64,000 bases of DNA, taken from Ignelater luminosus. Taxonomy: Eukaryota; Arthropoda; Insecta; Coleoptera; Elateridae. Both the position numbers and the translations under genes were made by a program. The notes beneath the pieces were generated by a model. It saw only the letters and a list, made by a program, of their open reading frames with translations. It was not told the DNA's origin and searched no databases. Of this stretch, positions 20,001-34,100 are shown one piece after another. The DNA lies in NCBI GenBank assembly GCA_011009095.1, contig VTPC01090569.1, positions 50,645 to 114,644 of the forward strand. Reading direction: 5' to 3'. Positions within the stretch are counted from its first letter, which is position 1, and each line of letters opens with the position of its first letter.

Positions 20001-22494
20001 ATTAAAAAGTTATTTCTATTCTCGATATCATCGTTGTACCTATGAATCTTTTCTCGTAAAATATTAAGTTTCTTGACATAATCTGATTAAATCTAAAATT
20101 CAATTAAAATATTTTCAGAAGGTAGGAAAATATATTTATTACCTGTAGAAGCTGTAGTTGTGGTAATCAATAATGTAACATCTCGTTGGAATTGGAAGTT
20201 TATTATTGAAAGATGTTTGTTTACAAGAACAGTTGAATGACAAATCTACGGTATAAGTTCGAAACTTCAAACTGAAGTTTTTATTGGTATCTACATGATA
20301 TTAAGAAAAAATGATACAGCAACAACAGGAAAGAAATTGTTGACACGAACATATTTCCAGGACTGTTGACCTGGAAATCCTTAATAGCACTAAATATAAA
20401 AAATTTAGTTTATTCAAAATTATCATTACTAGTGTAAAAGTCATCTTGTTCGGACTTACAGTCGATAGAGTACTCTAATATGGTATTTGCTACCACTTTC
20501 AGGAAGAAATTCATTCTATGATACACTGTAGAAATTCTTTATGGGGTATCTGATGTGGAAACTCGAGGATTCGACTGCACAGTTGTATGGAATCACAAAA
20601 AGATCACCTTTGTTGTGGTGATACTATTGTGATACTATTATCTGAGACTTTCAAGCCAGGATGGCGTTCAAGCAGTTTTGGTTGTAACAAGACAGACGGT
20701 ACGGAGCTTCACCGAAAAGAAGCTATTGCCCAAATTTGCTTTTAGTCATTTTTGGCCCTTCCATGTAAAACTTGGAGAGATGCCCAATTTTGCGAATTTC
20801 AACTATGCAAAGTATATCGAAACAATGCAATAGAAAAAGACAGTCAAGAAGTTTAGAAACGGAAACTTGAATGTACTCATTTAGATCCTAAGTGGTTTTC
20901 GCCTTCCAACATAATCATGTAATTAAATTAAGACAGATTGCATAAAAACTCAGCGTTTGATTCGTTTCTTTTATTGATTTGAGTATTAGTTGTCAATTGG
21001 GTTGCTTTTAATGACTCTGTTAAAACTGGATTTAGACAATCTTTATGACAATTGCTTAATTGATTTTTTGGTTGAAATCAAATAAGGAGTATGTGTTGAT
21101 ATTTTATTTCAGTGCCTATAGAAGAGCAGATTTGGCAAATGTGCATATATAGAATTACCAAATGATCTACTAACATGTTTTGCCTATATTTAGAAAGGTT
21201 TAGGTTAGACTTTTTGCTGTCCAGTAAATCAAAAATTTATGCTTCCCTTTCAATAACACTCTATTCACCAATTACCTTCTAGGAATGCAGAATTTAATTT
21301 AAATTAGTTTTTAAGACATAGAAAATTTGAAATTTATTTGGGTCACTGTTAAATAAGGTTTTAAGGCCTTTCTATGAACAGCATTTGGAAAGATAGTAAT
21401 CAAGATCTCTTGTAATACTTCTCAAAAAATTTGTAATGTTTCAAACTCTAATACACTACTACACCTTGTCCGAATGATCTAAATTCTTTTTTATATTACC
21501 TGATAGTAAGGCAAAATGAACAGAAATGAAGTTAATAAAAAAATGTATCAATGCCAAATAAGTTGTTTTCAAATTGTTTGTTTTTGGTCTGCCCGTGGAG
21601 TTAATTTTCAACAACAGTCCACTATTAAATAGTCTAGATTTCTTTTGGTTTTGTCAGATAAATATAATATCTTGCCATCCTCAAAGCAGGCCGATTAGAA
21701 AGTCATCTTTTCTTGTCCAACAAAATATTGAACGACCAAAAGAATTTTTTGTGTACCAGTAACAGCAGTTTTAAACAAACAAATTTTTTTTTATATTAGT
21801 CCATTGTAGAATAGTCAGGTGAATAGTACCGGTACTATATCCTTATTCTACTTTATCTCCAAGTATGTCAACTCAGAGCATAGTTCAGTAATAGGGTTTC
21901 ATAGGTACAGCATACCCTTAATGTTTGGCGCCCTTGAGCGGCACACGCTTTGGGTCAACCACCTTTTGTAAAAAACAAAAACATTTTGATTCTGCTAATT
22001 ACAATGAAAATAATATCTTAATACATTTTGTAATATCAAAACTATTTTATTGGATCTAGTCTTCTCAAAAAATGTACTCATTCTTCGTTTGTAGAAAAAT
22101 GAGTAAAGAACCAAATGAAAAACAACACAAACTTTGACTTACTAATAGATGGCTTGTACAAGATAAATATTCCGGCTTTTTAATGTATTCAAAATTAATT
22201 TTACATGCATATTGTATTTCAGAAAAAAAAATTTACAAAATACTTATTTTTTTAATGGGTAATTTAGCTTATTATACCAGAAAACTGAAATGAATTTATA
22301 ATTCGTACGTGGGAATTTAAAGCGAAGGCACGTGCCTACATTCCTTCTCTCTAATCTGCGTCTGCATATCATTAATTTACATTTTGATGTTCAAAGCATT
22401 ACTAAATTTATGTGAAGTTAGGTTCCCTCCTTTAATATCTTATCTTTAGGATGGTGTAACTTTTAAAGTAGAAAATTTTGTAAGTTCCACTTAC
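17080..22494. other. Long AT-rich interval without supported genes
   Basis: A 100-codon minus-strand open frame (17,775-18,077; contains TLETQFETWIAEQ) may be a piece of a TE or nothing; I do not recognise it. Related short phrases (CCAACTGTTTTCGAGATATG near 18,182 and CCAACGGTTTTTGAGATATG near 18,444) suggest repeat-derived DNA. A small tandem repeat, GTGATACTATT, lies at about 20,620-20,640. Otherwise nothing supported. Confidence 0.4.
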
Positions 22495-22642
22495 TTGACG
22501 TATCATGTTTCGGTTGGGGTTGTGGTTGGACCACCTGAACAGGGGTGCTAGCCTGAGTCAGCAGTGGTTGTACAGCGAGCAGAGTTGGTGGATTCGCGGG
22601 TGCGGTGCTCCCAGGCGAGGCTGCCCACCCACCTTTCATGTC
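22495..22642 (-). CDS. Candidate internal exon of a host gene (Pro/Gln-rich)
   Basis: On the minus strand a pyrimidine-containing acceptor (cgcttgttttcag) precedes GACATGAAAGG at 22,642. A strong donor (CAA|gtaagt) follows at 22,495/22,494. The 148 bp between them is open in one frame, clearly GC-richer than its flanks, and encodes about 49 residues: DMKGGWAASPGSTAPANPP, then LLAVQPLLTQ and TPVQVVQPQPQPKHD. Entry phase is 0 and exit phase is 1. Low-complexity Pro/Gln/Ala/Val sequence is common in linker regions of transcription factors and RNA-binding proteins, but I do not recognise the gene. A chance open frame is possible, though coincidence of both splice signals, frame and composition is suggestive. 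Confidence 0.5.
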
Positions 22643-23371
22643 CTGAAAACAAGCGCCGCACATTAATCAACTGCACTTCACAGGCGACTCGCCACAAAAG
22701 CACGCCAGGGAGAAACAGTAAACAAACGACCGTTTCCTCGTTCTTCTTGGACCATCATATGTTCCGCATCAATTGCATAAATAAATCATATATCAAATAC
22801 GGTAAAGCGGTTAAATGGACCCGGTGCGACATGAAAAACGAGTGCTTCCAACTTTTTACAGAATATCAACTAGATATTTCGCATACGCTTTCAGTTGTTA
22901 CCGACAATCTTCTTTTTATTTAGATTCGCCTTGATTTAAGATCCATAAAAATTTTTTTTAAATCGATTATTAAATTAACTGTTTATGTTAGGAACTAAAT
23001 ATTATTTGATATTTTGTAACTGACTATAAGAGCAAACATTTTGAAGGGTTATTTACACTTTTCAGGGATGAAAAACCGTTTTAAAAGTGTTTACCTTTAA
23101 ATGCGCAAATATCGTATTGAAAATAGTGTTAAACCTTAATGTATCTCCATCTGCATAGAAGCTATCGACAAAAATAGAAAATGTAATTTCGAAAATAACA
23201 TCCAAAAACATGTAATACTTAACTATTTTTATACTCTGTAAGTTAATTACTTGTCTAGCACTTTCCAGCTTGATTTTATAAAACTGATACGAATAAATTA
23301 TTCTCCGATAGGTCCAATGAGAACTTAAACCCGAACACACTCATAGAAACGAATTTCAGTAAAATGTAATA

Positions 23372-23530
23372 CAGTGAAACCTCTCTCAACGGGCACCTCT
23401 TGTATAAATAACACTTTTCTAAGTCCCAAAACGTTGTAATCCACGAGTTTTTTATCTCTTCGTAGCGAGCACCTTTGATTACGTACATCTTTTTGGCACA
23501 GATGCTGTCGGTTATAGAGAGGTTTCACTG
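23372..23530. mobile_element. MITE, CAGTGAAACCTCTCT family, copy 2
   Basis: A 159-bp element flanked by TA (23,370-23,371 and 23,531-23,532). It starts CAGTGAAACCTCTCTCAACG and ends AGAGAGGTTTCACTG. The TIRs are near perfect over about 16 bp. It shares the CCCAAAACGTTGTAATCCA and GCACAGATGCTGTCGGTTA interior motifs with the other copies, in the same orientation. Confidence 0.93.
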
Positions 23531-24109
23531 TAGTCCATTCTAGTTTTTATACAAATCACGTCTAGGTATTAGAAGAAAATGCAATGCACAATATTAAAAA
23601 ATGGCTAAATTAATTGTCAAAGATTAAGACACTAAACATTCATGTATCATATTACAGCAATGTACATGGTGTCCCAAGTTCAAATCTCAACACTGAGATT
23701 TTGATTTCACCTTAAAAAGTCGCCAAACTTTTAGATATAGGAGATGTGTACTGTTATCTATTCACATGGGACTTGTGCTTGACATCTTGGAATAGAATAT
23801 CAATAATATCCGATATATCGACCAAGCAGCAAAATATTGAGAGTATTCGATATACCGATATGGTTATCAATTAATATTTCAATAAACAATTTCAATATTT
23901 CAATATTTTTTTTAGTTTTGTTTATCGATCCATGTTGTAATAAAGCCTGATTCTTTCCTTTTTTATGTTCGACTTTTATACTTTAAATTTTTAAACTCTA
24001 TTAAGTACTGTTGGGCCTTATTGGCTACAAGCATGACAATATAACGTTTTTAAATTTTAATTCTCTTTCTATTTTGCTCATAACGCTTTTTTATAAGGGA
24101 AACGAATTT

Positions 24110-24995
24110 CGCTCCCCTTTAACCTTCATAACAAAGACAACTAGAAACGGGCCACCTGCGGTAGCTCAAGATCGGTTTCACTTTCCATCATTAACCTTCT
24201 TAAAAGAGCTAAATAAGAATACGGGGCGGGCTACGTCCTCCATGGCTCACCTGACGTGGCTCAAGGTCAGACTTTACCCTCCGTTAATCTGCTTGAGAAA
24301 GTTAAGCAGTAACACGGATCGGACTGCGTTCTCCAACGAGCAATTTGCTTTTGTTCAAGGTGGAGTTTTGCCCTCCATTATCCTCCTTAAGAAAGCTAAG
24401 TAGGAACGCGAATCGGTCTGCGTCCTTCAACGAGAAACCTACTTTGGTTCCAGGTCAAATTTAAAAAACAATTATGTGAGCCCACGGGTCGGTGGCTTTG
24501 CCTTCCTTTAACCTTTCTTTAGCCTTCCTTTAACCCTTTTAATATAGCTAAGTAGGAACACAGGTCGCACTGCGTACTCCTACAAGCCACCTGTGGTTGT
24601 TCAAGGTCGGGCTTTTCTTAAAAGAGCTAAGTAGGAGAACAGGGTTAGGTTGCGCAGCGCAGGTGGCATATGTCGGGCCTGGCCTTCCATTAACGTTTTT
24701 AAAGGAGCTCGGGCTTCCACTTCTTTAACTTTCTTAGAAAAGCAAAATAGAAACATGGATCGGGTTGCGTAACGAGCCACTGGCGGTGGCTTAAAGTCGG
24801 TCTTTGCCCTCTATTAACTATTTTAAAAAATCTAGGAATAGGGAACACGGATCGTGCTGCCCTCTTCATTAATTCTTTAAATAAAGCAAAGTAAAAACAC
24901 GGGCCAAGCAGCATCATTTAACGGACCACCTACGGTAGTTCACGTTCAGCCTTTGCTCTCCATTAATCTTTCTAAACGTAGGTATAGGCGTCCGG
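24110..24995. repeat. Degenerate tandem array, unit about 100 bp
   Basis: About nine to ten diverged units follow one another. Each has the pattern GCCCTCCATTAACCTTCTTAA, then a GAGCTAAGTAGGAACACGG-like part, ATCGGACTGCG, and CCACCTGCGGTGGCTCAAGG. Recognisable unit starts fall near 24,115, 24,183, 24,278, 24,370, 24,500, 24,612, 24,683, 24,805, 24,862 and 24,953, so spacing varies from about 60 to 130 bp and some units are truncated. The array is GC-richer than its flanks. The open frame running through it (24,011-24,403) is a by-product. A single unit fragment also occurs near 47,324-47,375. Confidence 0.85.
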
Positions 24996-27900
24996 CAACG
25001 CACCCCCTTCGTAGACAACACTGTTGGTGCTTTCGAAATCTATGTTATGTATTTTATTGAATTTGGCATTGCAATTTAAATTCTTTCTGTTTATTCCGCG
25101 TTTAGATTATTTATAAAAGTGACTCTTCTATAAGTAGTCTGTTACTTAGTGGTATCTAGCGTTTAAAAATGGAAATACTGATTATTTGTTCTTTGATTTT
25201 GAATGAATAGTATTAAATTATGCACAAATAGGAATTGTTGTAAACTTCTATTTCATTCGCATTTCGTAATGGAGGGATGGTTTAAGTTGCATTGTTTATG
25301 TTGATTTTGATTAATTAAATTATTTCTTAAAAATTTCAATAATGGAGGAAAGAATCTATTATTTATTAACTCAGCAAATTAAACCAATCAGATAGTTAGA
25401 TTTCAAGTGTAAAAACTAGATAAATGCGTTTTGTTGAACGATAATTCAAAGTAGAGAAATGTAAGAAACACCTTCAGCTAGACAACGTTCTCAACTTGAG
25501 GACCTCTAGGCACATAATCTTTGGAACTGACAATTTAAATTTTGTGAACAACGTGCCTTCTTATTTGGGAAGAATAAATCCAAAGTATCTACAATTTTCA
25601 AAACAGACAGCAATTTATCACCATAAATCTGATACAGAGAAAAATGTTGCCTTGAGAATGTTTCTAAATGAGAAATTTTGGAAACTGTAGCTTTAGCATA
25701 TTATTAAGTGCAAAATCTTTACTTTTTAAAAAGTTTGTTACCCTGCATGATTTTTTCAAAAGATGTTTTTTATGCCCAACTTTCACTCTATCGTAATTCT
25801 AAAGTATTTAGTTGTTTGACATTTAATTTCCGGTTACGCCCTTTTAACACAAGACATATAGACAACTCCATATACAAATACATAGCTGCCTTTAGTAGTA
25901 CATAAGGTACCTAGATAAATTATAACATTATATTAGTCTAACTAATTTTTCAAGTTGAAGTGAAAGCTTTCCCTTTGTGTTGAAATGTAATTCAACATGA
26001 TGCCAGCACAAGGTATTTAGCTATTCTGTTTGATTGTCTAGTACAATTCCAACCTAAACAGCTTTAACCACACTTCAGTTTACACCAGTTAATTATTGCC
26101 ATCTGATTAAATGAATATTTGGTTTCATTTATTGACGCAACTCACACTAATGACGTTGATTTTAACTAACACATATTAGGTTAGCTTAGATACCCTGACA
26201 ATACATAGGAACTTTAAAATAAGTATTAAAATAAGTTGTGGGTAAATCTAAAGTAAATCTTTTTTATATCAACGACAACTTGAAATGTAGTAAACTAGAA
26301 CCGGGTGGCGGTCGTAGCAATGGATAACAGGTTGAATAATAATACAATATACGTATTGCTGTATATTGTGGTTTTATACTATAATTTAAATTTAAAAATA
26401 CTGAAAATTGACAATATCGAGTTAAAAATGTATTACTTGGAGAAGACAGTATTATAACTCATTGGCGTAGAAACACAAAATTGTTCGATCGAGTTCATTT
26501 AGCAAATTGGTGTGTTTGCACATGTGTTTGCAATTCGGTCTTCTGTCTTGTTTTGTTTGTGATACGTGGTGCGTCACTGTATCCATAAATAAAGTGAATG
26601 TTGGCATATTCTTGATTTGAGAATGTAGCCATTAGTGGCAAAAATAATGCAAGATCAAACAAGAATCAATTGTAATAACAATGTGACACAAAAGATTCAC
26701 CGGCCTACTTCCTGCATTAATAACAATAAAAATGCATAATAGTTAACCAAACGATTTGTTGTATGGAAAATGCTATCTCCTATAATTCCTTTACTATCGA
26801 CTTTAGAACATAAGTATTAAGTATTTTTGACTTGAAATTACTAAAGGAACACACCTTTATGCTTATATCGGTTGAATCGCGGGACACTCTGTATATGTAA
26901 ATCCATTATAAAGGTGAAAGTGAAAAAAATATTTTGTACTGGATTATTTCAGTTTCGGCAATAAAATAAATTGTAAAACAAAAACTGTGTAATGCAAATT
27001 AATAGTGTACAAATTTTTCAGAAGCTTCATAATTATTTCATAAATAATATTCGCTTCATCAACCTTATAATGTTTATAAATTGTGCAAAAAACATATTTT
27101 AATTTAAAACTGATTTTGTTAAATTAACATATAAAAAACATTAACCGAATAAATTTTAATACAAAGCATAATGCTTTTACGAGTGATTTAAACGGCCAAT
27201 AGCATCCATTCTGTTTTATTAACGGGAGTGATTGGTGTGGTATTTACAAAGCGATATTTAATAATTGAAATCATTAATTCAACAAAGGATATCACACAAG
27301 CGGATAAATAATTTATAAGTAAATATTACAGAGAACAGGTTTTGTATATTAAAATAGGGTGTCACTCAAAATCGCACAACATTACATCCCGCATAGCATT
27401 CAAAAAAAATCTTAATTAACAATTCGATTTTGATTTTTAACGCTTAGTTTTTTATTTGAGATCAGAGTATGAATATTTTATTTTGAATTTTGATTGTGGG
27501 CTATTTCGTTTAGTTATCTGCATTTACTAATTTAGCACTTTAAACACTTCATTGGTTTCTCACATGTGCCGCCTTCACGTGGAGTATTTGAACGAATCGA
27601 TTTTTTGGTTGATTATTTTTTTTAAATTAATTTGAGCTTGTAAATTAAGATCTAAGTACAATTTTAAGAGACAGCTACTGTTTACTTTCTTCAAAGAAAA
27701 ACGCAAAACACTTTCACAAAATTATACTTTTATAGGCAAAAAAACACAATTACTAATCTTATTAATAGCAGTGTATGTCTAGTAGGTTTCGTTGTACTGC
27801 AAACAGTCAAAACTAATATTTATTATGAAGCTAGTTAGAGGTTAAATTAATTAAATGAGTATACCTCTAATAAAAGTGTTTGTTTAACCTCGGTTTGAAC

Positions 27901-30775
27901 TTTTTCTCGTATTTGCTACTTTTTGTACACAAACATGGTAAAACAATTTTATTTTACTATTGTTTTTCGTTTCATTTCATTTATATGTAATGCATTTGCT
28001 TTTCTTAATTCTACATAGTGCTTTTGTATTCTTGATGAAATATTACTAATATTAGAAATGCGTCTTGTGAAAAGTCAAAACATTAAAAAAATATTTTTTT
28101 TTACTTTCATGTCATCTGTTACAACTTATTACTTTCTGATATAGAAGCAACTCCATATGTTACTTTACATACAAATATAAGAATTTATACATTTTTAAAA
28201 CGCTGCTCAAATTTCGCTGATCCTTAAAAAACCACCGTCGTATCAGAAAGCTAAATCCCAAAAACAAAGCTAGTGGAAAATCTACATGACAGAAATCTGA
28301 TAGTACTTTGAATGTTGCTGTATGTTTTAAAAAATGTTACAATAAGTATCTTGCGGATTTGACTTGGGAGAATTTTAAATTCTTTATAAAAAATACAAAA
28401 AGCAAGAATATGAAACAATAGGACCTTTAAACAGTACAAGAGTTTTAGTTTTTCTTTGTTTCTTTTCAATCGAGAATATTTTAAAAACAGGTTTCCTATC
28501 TCAGTTTTTTTATCTTTAATCCTAGAAGAGTTTACACAATAAAAATAATCCTCACCACGAGATTCTTTTAAATATTCATTTATCGAAGCCAAAATTGTTT
28601 GTATTTTTCAGAATTTTATAAATTGATGTGTCATAGAAATTCTCAAAAGGGTTTCATGCTCGATTGTGTCTTTATTGTCTCTAAGCTATAGATACGTTGG
28701 TGAAAAATAATGCCACTTAAATTTCTGCTATGAAAAAATAACCTTGAATAAAGATTTAGGGTTTATGGATTATCTAGTTATATATTGCTGTGGATTTCAA
28801 ATTAATTTTATAACTATAAAATCATTTTGTAATTTAGAAATTCCCATTCGATTTAGATCTAGCCAAAAACATAATTGAAAACGCTCAAATAATTTTTTTG
28901 AATATTTTAAAAATAAATTTATTTCTAATATATTAAATAATGCCTACCTTTAACCTAACCTTTTTCATGAGATAGTCAAACACTAGCCTGTCGCAGTTAT
29001 TATTCAATACCAAAAACGATATACATTAAAAACTATAAAAACAAAATACAACATAAGTGAATTAAATTATTTTCTTCTCTATCACCCCAATATCTCAAAT
29101 TGCTAGTGAAGACCCAAAGTTTGAATCAAAACGCTCGAATTAATTAACGTATAATATTTAAATGATCGAGATATTCAAGAACAATATTAATTTCTAATTA
29201 TTCGCTTCACAATGTTTGATTAAAGACCTCTTTCGCAAACAAGTTTTCAACTTCTATCTACCTAGAAACTAATATCGAATAGGAAGGTATCTAATTACCC
29301 CTTTTACGTAAGACACATAACCTTACTCCGGCAGCACTTTAAAATCTTGAATAAGCAGGAAATGAACTTCATTACTTTAATGATATAAAAAACAAATGAG
29401 ACATAACAGGAAGTAACTGTCATTTTCTCTCCAACTTCTTGGAAATAATAAAATTCTATTTTTGAACATTTTAATTAAAACTATAAATTTGATTGTCATT
29501 ATATTATTAAAAAGCTTTTTTTTGTTAGCAAAGTTTTAAAAAAAATTCCCGTTTAACAACTTGCAATACTGCAGTACATTAATTATCCGCTTTTGTCTCT
29601 GTTTATAAAAATGTTGAAATAGATTTACTAACTTATTATTCTTTCTTGTCTCTTGATTATTGGTGAAGGACATATTTTTCGTATCATCATCGTTTTGCTT
29701 TATTACACATAAAAAATTCTTTTGGTTAAATAGTGACAATATTCTCAGTAAAATAGAGTCTGCTATAAATCCAGAGCAAGAAAATACTTGAATTCGCTTT
29801 GGAAACTACTACTAGTTGTGGTGGAAATTATGAGAAGATTAATGCTCAAGATGGTATTGACGGAGATTTGCATTAATTATTATTGCATTTTCAATGAGCG
29901 CTTTTTAGCTTGTTCCTGTTGCATTTCCAGAAGAAGAGACTAAAAACAGCGTATAATGCTGTTTGCAGGTAAATTCAAGAAATATGATTTTTAAAGTTTG
30001 CCGTTTCATAATTATAGTTCAGACTGTAGAACGTAATGTATTGACTGGTGAAACTGAGGAAGTGAATCAAAAATAGACTTCTCTAAGAACAAGTCGAAGA
30101 CCAAGTCAATGCAAGAGTAATACCAAGAAATTAAAAGTCAACCCCTGCCTGTCAACAGACAAAAAAGTAAAAAAACTGTAAAAAATGCTGTTGTAGATAA
30201 AAATCTGCTCATGCTACCATAAAAGACCACAAGCAACAATAGATCAGTTTAACATAACTTTCTTTCAGTTAAAGAAAGATCGTAATGGTCAATATGTGAA
30301 CCATATAAAAACTCTACTTCCTAGTCTACTCGTCAAGTGTCAATAGCTTGTTTTGGCTTATAAGCAATCGTTTCGACCTCATATGAAGATATTTCGATTG
30401 CTTTAATTTTACAATTTTTGAGATTGTTCCAAACTATACTGCCAACCGTGGCTTCAACGAAATAGCTGCGTGTTTACTGGATCATCTTTCTTTATACTGT
30501 GTTATAAAAGAAGTTACAGCGACAATTTGTAGTAACAAATGCAAACCTGAATATAAAATCAATCAGACACAATTTCTTGACTGTGGGTTAGTTTTTAAAT
30601 TTTACTTGACGAGATAAGAAAATAAATGTAATTAAGATCTAATTGTTTTTGGTCAACACTAGACCATAAAACGATAAGGTATAAAAATAAATAAGATAAA
30701 ATGGAACAATTCCAAGCACAACTCTATGACTACTGTGAGATGTTTACGAATTAGTAATCTTTGCCATAAATTACT
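24996..30775. other. AT-rich interval without supported genes
   Basis: Only short open frames without motifs (for example 25,496-25,905 plus and 28,251-28,592 minus). A GGGACACTCTG-TATA end near 26,880-26,894 resembles the right terminus of the TATA-CAGGGTG elements, but no left partner was found. Otherwise nothing supported. Confidence 0.4.
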
Positions 30776-31112
30776 GTGACATGCCCAAAACTAGGGCAAT
30801 ACAATGCACTCAACTGTCCAGTAGCAAAAAAAAACAGGTACTGTCTCTCTTCCTGTACAATGATCTGTCATTATAAGGTCTGCCAAGAAACAAGGAAAAC
30901 CGTGAAAGAAATGACAACAGAGGATTTTTATGATTTTAAAGATCCTAGATCAAAAATGGAAAAACAATTTACAAAAAACACAAAAGATCGAAGTTGTTAA
31001 AATTGATGAGCTTAAAAAACATAACCGAAACATCTCCAAACAAAGAAATAACATTTTCCTAGGTAACAAAATCTACCTCCGGTACGCTGTTATGTTATGC
31101 CATATCTGTTAA
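30776..31112 (+). pseudogene. TE-like coding remnant (unassigned family)
   Basis: Two overlapping open stretches in different frames (30,776-31,000 and 30,930-31,112). The first contains VCQETRKTVKEMTTEDFYDFKDP and the second continues with KIDELKKHNRN. The pattern EM-x-x-EDF-x-DFK, followed after about 20 residues by K-[IV]-[DN]-x-L, is one I associate with the C-terminal part of repeat-encoded proteins common in insect genomes. I cannot name the superfamily. Upstream DNA (29,900-30,770) has only broken frames. Low certainty. Confidence 0.3.
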
Positions 31113-34100
31113 CAAAAAGACAGTTTTACCTCCAAAACGACTGTTTTCTTGTAATTCTAACCTTCATGGCCCCTTCCAATTGCAGTTTTTTTCAACGCCC
31201 TGTAACATTAGTATCGTAATGCAAGAACTGAAATAAAATGAACTACTTACAAATCAGATTTCAACAGTATTTTTCATAGTCACATTTTTAATTAATGATC
31301 GCATATACAGAAACATTAACAAAACTTATACAAGTTTGTAGAAATGGAAAGCGGGTAAAGTGTTTAAAAATGTTGTCTCCTTTCAGTATTTAAGATTCTA
31401 TGCATATAAAGTATAACACGGAACACTCAAATTAATTATATATGTATACGCGTACATACATATTTCATTTGTTTAATTAATGAAAATGAAAAAACAGGAG
31501 AGAAGTATAGCAGAAAAGAATAAAGGGTGTATGACTGTATTTTATGTTGTCATGGTACGTCACGCGAAGTTGCCTGACAGACGGTTTATTACGCTAAGAT
31601 AAGATCTGCAAGCGGTCAAACTCGATGGAGACGGTGACTACAATCATAACTTAACTATTATACAAGTTGCAAGCTATTTAAGTCACTTAAAGTCCTCTCA
31701 AATACAAATAGTTTAAATTTGCAAAAGTTTTCGCGTTCTTAATTCCATTCGAAACGATACAGAAACCGGAAATCATATTATTATTAAATTTTATGTGTTC
31801 AAGATTAATCCAAAGTATCGATAAATCAAATTTTATAACGTAATTGAACCTTCTCCCTCGTTGTTTAGAACATTATATTCTGAACTTATAATTGTTACAA
31901 ATATGGTTCTGCAGTCCTATTTTAACAGGTCACGGGGGAATTAAGTTGGCAAATACGTACGGCTTATCGATATTCCCATCATCTCGCCGAATATATAAAT
32001 ATATACGTGTGATATATATTATCCTTTATGTGGACAATGCCAAAAACGGTTAGTGTGACGCTATTATTATTTACTCTAGAGACTCTACAATCGATAATCG
32101 AAAAATAGGTGCTAATAAGGGATATCAGTTTTGCCGTGGAAGTAAATCTATTATAATATAGATAACAGAATAGAAATGGGAGGTTTGCGTATTGTAAGAT
32201 ACAAGCGTTAACGTGGACTGTTGCTAAGAGTAATGATCAGTTGTAAGCACCTTGCTCTAAATTACCGGTTCAGCATGTTATTCATTTCACTGACGCCCTA
32301 TTTTCATACAGTACGCCATTCATATGAATCTACATCGTGACGAGTTTTGACGCTGATGTTGTTACTGCCGTATACCAGCCACCATTACATCACACCAACG
32401 TCAACTATTTGCACTGGCTTTCCGTGATGTACACGTCGATTTCGAATTAATTATTTAGATTTTAAACTTGTTACTACGCTTGTTTTGTACGGCAGGTTGT
32501 TATATGTGGTGTGTGTTTTACCGATGCATTTTTAAAATCTACGACGGATTATTTACGAACACGCGTTTAGGGATTTGTTGTGTAGCTACACAATTGTCGA
32601 TTTCTTTATTATTCATAAAAATTTTCTATATTTCAGCTCTCTTTATTAAAGTTGTAGTAATAACGTGTAATGGCAATTTATCATCGCTAGATTATAATGA
32701 CAGAATAAACGCATTTGCGCTTGATGTAATGCAATTATACAAAGGTAATGTAATTGACAACTTTTAGTGCCAGTGGGAAAATTTTGAGCTGAACACGACG
32801 GATAAATTTAAACTTTTATTAAGTTTAATAAACTGTTCAAACACGCCTGCGTGCTACTGTAGAAGTTTCATGTACTGTTTCAATACAACGATACTTCAGC
32901 TAACATGGCCATATTAAAATTTATCTTACGATAAATGTAATTTTTATTAAAGAAAAATTGAAATTATCTAGATTTTTGACAAGAATTTTTCATAATTCAT
33001 AAAAGGATTCTTTTATTATTTCGTATCGGTACATTTATCGTTAACATTTATTCGAGCAATCTATGTTAAATCGGTTAATTTTAATGAAAATCTTAAAATT
33101 ATAATTAATTATTTATGTTAATATTATTTATACTTAGTTGTGACGAGACATTATAATTTAAGCGGATTTTACAGAATCGGTGTAATTATATTGATCCTTG
33201 TGGAACACCAATGTTTATTTTTTATATCTCAGTGTTTCAATTATTGTGTTTGTATTTTTGTTAAAAATTCAATTGATAGAATTTAGCAAGAAGTCAAGGT
33301 TAAGTTAATACCAGGAAACCAATAAAAATTGCTTAAATTGTACCCATATTGGGCCCTATCTATAGGCTATATAATAAAAACCAATGGTGATAGGATTTTC
33401 CATTTTGAAAATCGAGAATCAGTTTACTCTTAAAACTGTTCTAGAATATTTTGCCATTTAGACAAATTTTAAAATTTTCCCGCATTTTCAAATATGGCAC
33501 CCGCATAATGACTGCATTCTGTTTTTGTGAAACTTTCTTAAACATACATGCTTAATCCTATCCACTTAGCTTTTTTTAGTTCTCTCGATATATTTTGTGA
33601 CCTCGATTTTGAGCATCAAGGTCTGGACAGTTCCTTTTTCCACCTGGCGGGATGACATTGATGTTAGTTTTCGAGATGTTCGAAATCTCTTTGTCTTTAT
33701 CTATAATTGTAATTTCATCCTCGTTTGAGTACTTCTTATTAAACGGAAAATTCTGTTCCAATCGATAGTCTGATAGGAAGATTCAGAAGCTTCACCAAGA
33801 TCACCTCAATTATTTTACTGAGCAATCTCTCTTCGGTTTCTAGTCATTCGATTTTAAACTCCGCGAGAAACAATTATTAAGCAATGGTTACCTTCAATCA
33901 TTTCGATATTGAATGCTTCAATATTAAAGACGTTTAGACATTTTAATGTTACCAGATCAATGATCATCAGTTTTTGTAAATCATTTCATAACTTGTAACC
34001 TAAGATGAAGATAACACAAAAACGTATAGGCAACTTTTTTTCTTATGGTTCAATAAGAGAGAAGTTCTTTTTGTGATTCTTTTTAAAGTAGGTGAGAGAA

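Noticed and set aside
24011-24403. 130-codon plus-strand open frame
   Set aside because: Runs through tandem repeat units; no family motif, and the units drift in frame.
28251-28592. 113-codon minus-strand open frame
   Set aside because: Low-complexity, Lys/Leu/Phe-rich and without motif, splice signals or repeat context.
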